DNA of 35,791 bases from NCBI RefSeq assembly GCF_000003605.2, contig NW_003133355.1, positions 67,293 through 103,083 on the forward strand, given 5' to 3'. Source of the DNA: Saccoglossus kowalevskii. Lineage: Eukaryota; Hemichordata; Enteropneusta; Harrimaniidae. Shown one piece after another: positions 29,273 to 35,791 of this stretch. Every line of letters begins with the position of its first letter. The first letter of the stretch is position 1. Under the pieces are notes generated by a model. That model did not search any database. It was given only the letters and a program-made list of their open reading frames with translations, and had not been told where the DNA came from. A program made the translations under genes and the position numbers.

Positions 29273-30660
29273 TGGTCGGTGTTGTGTTCGATATGGAACT
29301 CATAGCGACATACACAACGTGTGTAAAATATATTGTTGGTTACGTTAAATCAGAACATGCATTGCACAACTACCATCCCCCTTTATTATTCAAACTTCAT
29401 GACTGTCATATATAGCTCTCATAACACTACATATTATATTTTTTGGATAGGTTACTGAAAAAAAATTATTTGAGTTATGATGAAATATTTCTGTCGTTAG
29501 AACCAATTGTAAACTACTCAAAACATGCATTTTTTATCAATTTTGAAGGTGGTTTTTGTGGAAAAATTAGTTCGCTGACTATATATCTTATATTTTTGAA
29601 TTTAAACATTAAAGTAACTTTACCCAAATAGTCAGTAATTTCTGATTTTGTTTTCGTAAATGTAATGAACCACCTAAACTGTAAACACACAAAACATCCT
29701 GAAATATAACGTGTGCTTTTGCAAGAACAACCCTGCCTGCAGCATAATGGACTCTCTCAAGCAAAATATGGTATTGACTCTTTTATAGGCTGATATGTAG
29801 GTGTGTGTAGCGCCCTCGCCAGCTGAACGGCATCAGACCCCACTAACGTCTGACAGAATAGTGTATGTCTTGTCGGCAAGATCAATACTTTGAATTTGCG
29901 AAGTTTATGCCGCCTTGCAATGAGTTTCAATAAATATTCATTTTGGTGGTCATGGTGACACAGTCAATCTGCAGTTTGCATTGTTGGCAAAAAATCACAC
30001 TGTTTTCAACAAGATAATAAACATTGGGCCGGAAATTTGCCAGCCATTAATTTGCCATTAAATTGTTTTTACTTTTCTTTTTTTTTTTTCAATTTATTTT
30101 TTGAGACATTGATCTGATCTGTAAGTTTTTGTGTTGATACATCCAAAATTATCGACAAAGTTATTGAAATTTATGCAAAATTGTTACAGACAAATTGTTG
30201 GCGGGTAAATTTGTGGCGTTCAAAAAGTTAATTTGTGTGTTTTACGCTTTGTGTACTGTTGTGTCTTTTGTTTGAGGGAGTTAATCTTATTTTGTATTAA
30301 TTAATTTATTTATTATTAAGTCTTCATTGCCAGTGTGAAACTCGTACATTTTTTTTTAATCAAAATTTCTTTGAAATCTAACAAATTAAATAACCATGAC
30401 TGAAAACATCCCATAAAAAATGTCTGCAAGTTTTGTTGTATAACGTTTAAAAAGTAAATTTTGTCACTTTTAACAAAACTAACCTGCATGAAATTTTTCA
30501 ATTTTTGTCCACAAATTTTCATTAAAAGCTGCAGCAAATTATGTTCATTTGGTTCCAAATTAACAATGAAACTTTAGAAAATTCATAAAAATATCGCTTC
30601 ATGATTATAGTAGTATTCAGTTTATAGTCAAACTGCATTCTTAACTATTTGACCTTTACA
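29273..30660. other. AT-rich intergenic DNA, no supported gene
   Basis: Open frames of 62 and 80 codons (29443, 30316) are low-complexity and lack motifs. No inverted or tandem repeat of note was found. Confidence 0.45.
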
Positions 30661-31554
30661 AATAGTTGTGATGAATATTCATGAATTGTATCATGAATAC
30701 GTATAAGGTTATAAATCTGCTCATGAATATTCATGAATCATTCATGAATATGTATGAGTTTATAAATCTGCTCATGAATATTTATGAATTGTATCATGAA
30801 TATGTATGAGTTTATAAATCATGAATATTCATAACTTTTTGTAATTTTATCATTAAAGAATATTCATTGCTTCATGTTGTATTTATATTCTTTGTGTAGT
30901 TGACAACTGAATGCCAAAGTCACGTTTCACAAATCTGCATAATTTTTTTCATTTTTTTAAAAAAAAATTCAACTTCTGTAACGATTGACAAACTAAGTCC
31001 ATTTGGTCTAAAATTAATTGATCATTTGTAAAATACATAAAAAAAAATGTTGTGCCAAAATTTTGGCGGGAAAAATGATAGCGTTCAAATATTGTTGGAA
31101 ATATATCACTGCATTTAGAGATTTTATGTTGAACAAATATCACAACTACCTTGTAAACAGTGTCCTGTATTTTTTTGTAATTCAGTAGTTTTTTCGCCTT
31201 GCTAAAAATAGTAGTTTTTACATGTAGTGTTTTTCAACATTTTGTGATAAATGTAAAATAATAAATAGTTTTATTGCATTCATTGCTGAATAAGAAAGCA
31301 ACTATAAGTTTTGGTTGAAAATAGTTGAATAATTTTTAATGCTGTATTAGTGGTGCAAATATTTTAAGAGGAGTGGAGTATTTTTAGGGTTTGAAAAACA
31401 AGGGCTAGTTACACCGCCCTATTTACATGCATGTAATTATTTTGCTATCACTATTTTGTCAGGGAAGCTGAATTTTATTTGTTACCTGTGCCCAGGAACA
31501 TGTATAGGTATCTTGTTGTATGGTGTCATTTTTTTTATTTGAGTGAGCTGGTAG

Positions 31555-31925
31555 ATGTAGTAGAACATGGTGAATACAAATGAGGTAAATTCATTGTATT
31601 CAAATAAGGTTAAACATAGTGTATGCAAATATGGTAAAAACATTGTGTACAAATTAATATAAATATGGTTTATTCAAATTAGGTGAATACATTGTATTCA
31701 AATACACTTGAATATTAGTGTATGCAAATGAGGTTAATAAATTGTGTTCAAATTAGCATAAACAGTGTGCAAATAAGGTCAAAACATTGTTCATTTTTGC
31801 GTAAATGTGTATGCAAACGATTCAAATACACTGTATTCAAATATGGTATATGTAAATGAGGTAAATGCACGTTGAATGGGCTCAAATATGGTGTATGCAA
31901 ATGAGGTATATAAACTTGAACATTG
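31555..31925 (+). repeat. degenerate 30-40-bp tandem repeats with ATGCAAAT
   Basis: Units resembling GTGTATGCAAATGAGGTAAA then CATTGTATTCAAAT recur about ten times with variable spacing. The POU octamer ATGCAAAT is exact at three positions (about 31623, 31723 and 31896), with one near match at 31812. Confidence 0.65.
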
Positions 31926-31928
31926 CAT

Positions 31929-31977
31929 AAAAGTCTTTTCAGTGAATTAATTCCAGCTAAAATAAAAGATATTGTAG
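31929..31977 (+). mobile_element. MITE family B, terminal fragment
   Basis: AAAAGTCTTTTCAGTGAATT plus AATTCCAGCTAAAATAAAAG matches the right end of the complete copies. The other end is not visible. Confidence 0.55.
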
Positions 31978-32673
31978 AAAAATACATAAAAATTGATGCA
32001 CCATAGTTTGGCGGCCACTGCATTGTAACACTGAATTTGCATACAACAATGTGTTTCTATTAGAGCAAGTACAATATTTTATTTAGTATCTTATTTGCAT
32101 ACCTGTTATTGGTCATTCATGAATATTCATGAGTAAATTCCACTAATCATGAATATTCATGAGCATTTTCCACCAATCATAGATGCGCATGACATTTTAA
32201 AATTTGCATCATGAATATTCACTAGTTGATTTGTATAATTTAAATTTATTTGTGTAGTTGAATTTTTTGTGAACGAGACAATTTGTATATTGACAGAAAC
32301 AGTAATACATGTAATGAAGGTCTAGTTATTTGATGAACAGGTTCCTTGTAATCAAACACTGATGGTAATATTTATTATGAATATTCATGAGTTGTAGTAT
32401 CGTGAAATTCATGAGCAAGTTTTGTGGATCTCATCAATTCCTTATCGTGACAGAATGAATAATAGGTGTAATGAATATTCATGAGTTGTATCATGAATAT
32501 GCATGATTTTCATGTAAATCCACTCATGAATATTCATAATTTTTTGAATTTGCACCTTGACCATATTACATTTATATTCTTTGTGCAGTTGATAAATTTA
32601 ACAGAGCCATAAGATATTGACTGTTATTCATTTAAATTTGCAAATATACTCAACATATTCAGGTGAATGTATT

Positions 32674-32981
32674 GTGAATGGAGACAGCTGATTGGCCAAG
32701 TTTATAGTGTGAATGGAGACAGCTGATTGGCCAAGTTTATAGTGTGAATGGAAACAGCTGATTGACCAAGTTTATAGTGTGAGTGGAAACAGCTGATTGG
32801 CCAAGTTTATAGTGTGAATCGAGACATCTGATTAGTCAAGTTTATAGTGTGAATCGAGACATCTGATTAGCCAAGTTTATGGTGTGAATCGAGACATCTG
32901 ATTGGCCAAGTTTATAGTGTGAATGGAGACAGCTGATTGGCCAAGTTTATAGTGTGAATCGAGACATCTGATTGGCCAAAC
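32674..32981 (+). repeat. 35-bp minisatellite (about 9 units)
   Basis: Units of GTGAATGGAGACAGCTGATT plus GGCCAAGTTTATAGT repeat exactly at 35 bases. Two variants alternate: GGAGACAGCTG and CGAGACATCTG. Each GGCCAA unit carries an ATTGGCCAA, a reverse CCAAT. Confidence 0.96.
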
Positions 32982-33104
32982 TGTGGTGGTGGATTATTAA
33001 CTTTGACAATCAAATATTTTGTGAATATTATATATTCATAAGTTACCCAATAGAACCTTCATGTTTGACATTTTTTCTTAAATCATTTGCATGTTGAAAT
33101 TGAT

Positions 33105-33420
33105 TCAGTTGTGAATATTCAAATATTTTAAAGGATCATCTGTATGTTGAATATATTTATATTTTCAAATATTCAGATTTGATTAGTCAGCTCAGTTGTG
33201 AATATTCAAATATTCTAATGGCTCATTTGTAGAATATTTTCAAATATTCAGATTTGATTAGTCAGGTCAATTGTGAATATTCAAATTTTTTAAAGGCTCA
33301 TCTGTAGAATATTTTCAAATATTCAGAATTGATTGGTCAGGTCAGTTGTGAATATTCAAATATTCTAATGGCTCATCTGTATGTTGAATATTTTTAAATA
33401 TTCAGATTTGATTTGATATA
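33105..33420 (+). repeat. tandem repeat of GAATATTCAAATATT blocks (about 4 units)
   Basis: Blocks with CAGTTGTGAATATTCAAATA, TAATGGCTCATCTGTA and TTTTCAAATATTCAGATTTG recur at roughly 80-100 bases and end in a short TA run (33416-33430). Confidence 0.8.
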
Positions 33421-33430
33421 TATATATATA

Positions 33431-34500
33431 CATACTCATCTGACTCATCAGACCTGTTTGCTTTCAAATTTGATTGGCATGATGTTATTACTACTTTGCA
33501 TATTTGAAATTGATTGATGGGATCATTTGTATGCTAAATTTGATTGATATTTTATACTTCCTTCCAGTGTAGTGTGAAGAAATAAATCCTACAGTCTAAG
33601 CCATTATCACATGACTGTTTTGAATATCATTTACATTTTTGTCGTTAATTGTGAAATATCACTAGCTGATAGGTTGCGGTATACGTAGACATTTTGTGCG
33701 TATTCGAACAGTGTGCGTAGAAAAACAAAGTGTGTGATAGTTCCCTTTTTATCACAGTTATAAGACTATTTCGAAAAAAAAAAATGTGTGCCAATTTTTT
33801 TTCCCCACTTATTACACATCTGCACAGCACTCTCTGTTGACAAATTGATTGAACCTGTGTGTTATCAGCAGGGAAAAAAAATTACCAGAAATATTTCTTT
33901 TCAAAATATATTACTGAGAACGGCAATATTTTTTCTAATTTTCGAAAAACCATTGTCGGTTGTTACTGCAATGTGCATCCACTTACGTGCATGAATTAGC
34001 ATATCATTTGTACCCGTAGTTGCATTAAAAAAAAAGCGATATCACCTGGTATCACTTATTCATAGTTTTGATTGATACTCAGCGCTGGTTTGTCGGTAAC
34101 ATCACTCATATCAACTATTTCTAAAAATAAGTGATACAAGGTAACAACCTCATATTATTAAATGCCTTTCGCTAATACAATTTCTGGTTATACGTCTCAA
34201 GTATGCAGCAGTACTAAGGAGATGCACCCACTGATACTACCAACTCGTCAGCAGAATTTGTATTGTTGTTGCCCAGATACTGGCTGTCATACTGGTGCAT
34301 TTTCAACATTTCCCTATATACCCCATTATGAACATTACACATGTCTATTTGTGTACACAGAAAAGTACACCCTATTTTCAGGTCAGTAGTGATAACTTTG
34401 ATTGAAATATTCATCCGTAGTGATGACCACACAATGTCGTGCAATTTTGTAAAAAGTTTGAATGTTACTGTCATGGAAAATGATTGCTATTGTGGGGTAA
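33431..34500. other. intergenic stretch, no supported gene
   Basis: Several open frames of 61-86 codons overlap on both strands with no recognisable motif. None is bounded by convincing splice sites. Confidence 0.45.
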
Positions 34501-34510
34501 GAGCAGAATG

Positions 34511-35398
34511 GCAGTCTGGTACCCTGGTTAATGATGTAGGTTCAGTCTGGTACCCTGGTTAATGATGTTGGTTCAGTCTGGTACCCTGGTTAATGATGTT
34601 GGTTCAGTCTGGTACCCTGGTTAATGATGTAGGTTCAGTCTGGTACCCTGGTTAATGATGTAGGTTTAGTCTGGTACCCTGGTTAATGATGTAGGTTGAG
34701 TCTGGTACCCTGGTTAATGATGTAGGTTCGGTCTCGTACCCTGGTTAATGACGTAGGTTTAGTCTGGTACCCTGGTTAATGATGTAGGTTCATTCACGTA
34801 TCCCTGGTTAATGATGTAGGTTCAGTCTGGTACCCTGGTTAATGATGTAGGTTCATTCTGGTACCCTGGTTAATGATGTAGGTTCATTCTGGTATCCCAG
34901 TTAATGATGTAGGTTCAGTCTGGTACCCTGGTTAATGATGTACGTTCAATCTGGTACCCTGGTTAATGATGTAGGTTCAGTCTGGTACCCTGGTTAATGA
35001 TGTAGGTTCAGTCTGGTACCCTGGTTAATGGTGTAGGTTTAGCCTGGTACCCTGCTTAATAAAGTAGGTTCAGTTTAATAGCCAAATTAAGTATATAGGT
35101 TTAGTCTGGTACCCTGGTTAATGATGTAGGTTTAGTCTGGTACACAGGTTAATGATGTAGGTTCAGTCTGGTACGCTGGTTAACGATGTAGGTTCAGTCT
35201 GCCACCCTGGTTAATTGTGTATATTCAGTCCGGTACCCTGGTTATCTATGTAGGTTCAGTCTTGTACCCTGATTAGCGATCTAGGTTCAGTTTGGTACCC
35301 TGTTTAATTGTGTAGGTTCAGTCCTGGTACCCTGGTTATCTATGTAGGTTCAGTCTTGTACCACGATTAGCGATGTAGGTTCAGTTTGGTACTAGGTT
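34511..35398 (+). repeat. 32-bp minisatellite (about 28 units)
   Basis: Units of GTTCAGTCTGGTACCCTGGT plus TAATGATGTAGG. The first 17 or so are nearly uniform. From about 35050 units become divergent (for example a GTTATCTATGTAGG variant at 35243 and 35335), showing decay toward the right edge. Confidence 0.97.
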
Positions 35399-35488
35399 AA
35401 AATGGCACAGTAAGGTATTTTTTCAGGAAGGGATTGTGTCCTCCGATTTTGTATGTCGAGCCCCAAATTTTGGTGTAAAAATGTGTAC

Positions 35489-35673
35489 AGTAAGTAGAAT
35501 ACTTTATTTTCGCTGTTTTCACTGAAAGAGTGATGCAATAAACCCAGGGAACATACCGATGGTCTTATATTTTACATTCAACTCGGCAAAAATCAGTGAA
35601 AATGAATTCCATACAACAAAAAATCTATTCAGCGAAAATCAATTCCAGCTAAAATATAGTATTTTACACTAAC
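35489..35673 (+). mobile_element. MITE family B, right-most copy
   Basis: Begins AAGTAGAATACTTTATTTTC and ends AAAATATAGTATTTTACACT. The interior keeps CAAAAATCAGTGAAAATGAA and AGCGAAAATCAATTCCAGCT. It is more diverged than copy 2. Confidence 0.75.
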
Positions 35674-35791
35674 TTGCAAAATTATATATTGGTTCTCGAT
35701 ATTGAACTAGGTATAAAACTAGACACTTTTCAATACAGGAAGGGGTCAAGGCAAAGTGTCATGGCCGAATGTGGTTTCTGCTCACGCTCTG

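Larger units (their letters stand above)
30668..32540. repeat. cluster of the palindrome ATGAATATTCAT
   Basis: Eight exact copies of this 12-base palindrome begin at 30671, 30723, 30821, 32119, 32149, 32377, 32471 and 32525, with several one-base variants (ATGAATATGTATGAG) between. At 30660-30840 they lie in a roughly 50-base repeat with TTATAAATCTGCTC. POU-domain factors are known to bind such paired half-sites, but binding here is not shown. Confidence 0.75.

Noticed and set aside
34162-34562. Open frames of 73-86 codons near the right edge
   Set aside because: They overlap on opposite strands, show no motif, and one runs into the 32-bp minisatellite.

Overview
The window is animal nuclear DNA. 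It carries one clearly recognisable protein-coding gene on the + strand, an amphiphysin/BIN1-type N-BAR plus SH3 protein, spread over 11 coding exons from 6824 to 26900. All ten introns are GT-AG, and nine of the ten junctions join in phase without difficulty. Joined, the exons give 1371 nt, or 456 residues plus a TAG stop. The large introns, the dense short inverted-repeat elements, the many minisatellites and one assembly gap (10314-10726) suggest a draft genome of a marine invertebrate, perhaps a deuterostome (hemichordate, amphioxus or echinoderm). The species cannot be fixed from the sequence alone.

Layout. 1-125 may be the last exon of an unidentified upstream gene, with AATAAA shortly after its stop. 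126-6640 is intergenic, with two copies of a short inverted-repeat element, microsatellites and a (TTAA)n tract. 6673-6832 holds the promoter and start region: a TATA-like box, an NRF-1-like palindrome, and a YY1-type AAGATGGCGG that contains the start codon. Exons 1-7 encode the N-BAR domain, exons 8-9 a short linker without recognisable clathrin/AP2 motifs, and exons 10-11 the SH3 domain. After the gene, 26916-35791 is repeat-rich: a hairpin element in the presumed 3' UTR, a 30-bp repeat array that is open on the - strand as basic decapeptides, more inverted-repeat elements, a cluster of the palindrome ATGAATATTCAT, and 35-bp and 32-bp minisatellites.

Main points for a second look. (1) Intron 4 holds a 1359-bp DNA transposon with 71-bp perfect terminal inverted repeats and a 9-bp target duplication. 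It is inserted in one arm of an older fold-back element, and the other arm preserves the empty target site. It encodes no visible transposase but carries a possible captured first exon and promoter-like ends (Mutator-like, resembling a Pack-MULE). (2) A 90/91-bp tandem duplication begins in exon 4 and copies its splice donor four times. Use of the second donor would add exactly 30 in-frame residues to the BAR domain. (3) Tandem repeats lie against or overlap the splice sites of exons 3, 4, 7, 9 and 11. (4) The only acceptor of exon 9 that fits the reading frame and has some pyrimidine upstream lies inside a tandem repeat, so part of the linker may be exonised repeat followed by an (ACA)n-encoded threonine run. 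(5) Two families of short inverted-repeat elements have many copies here.
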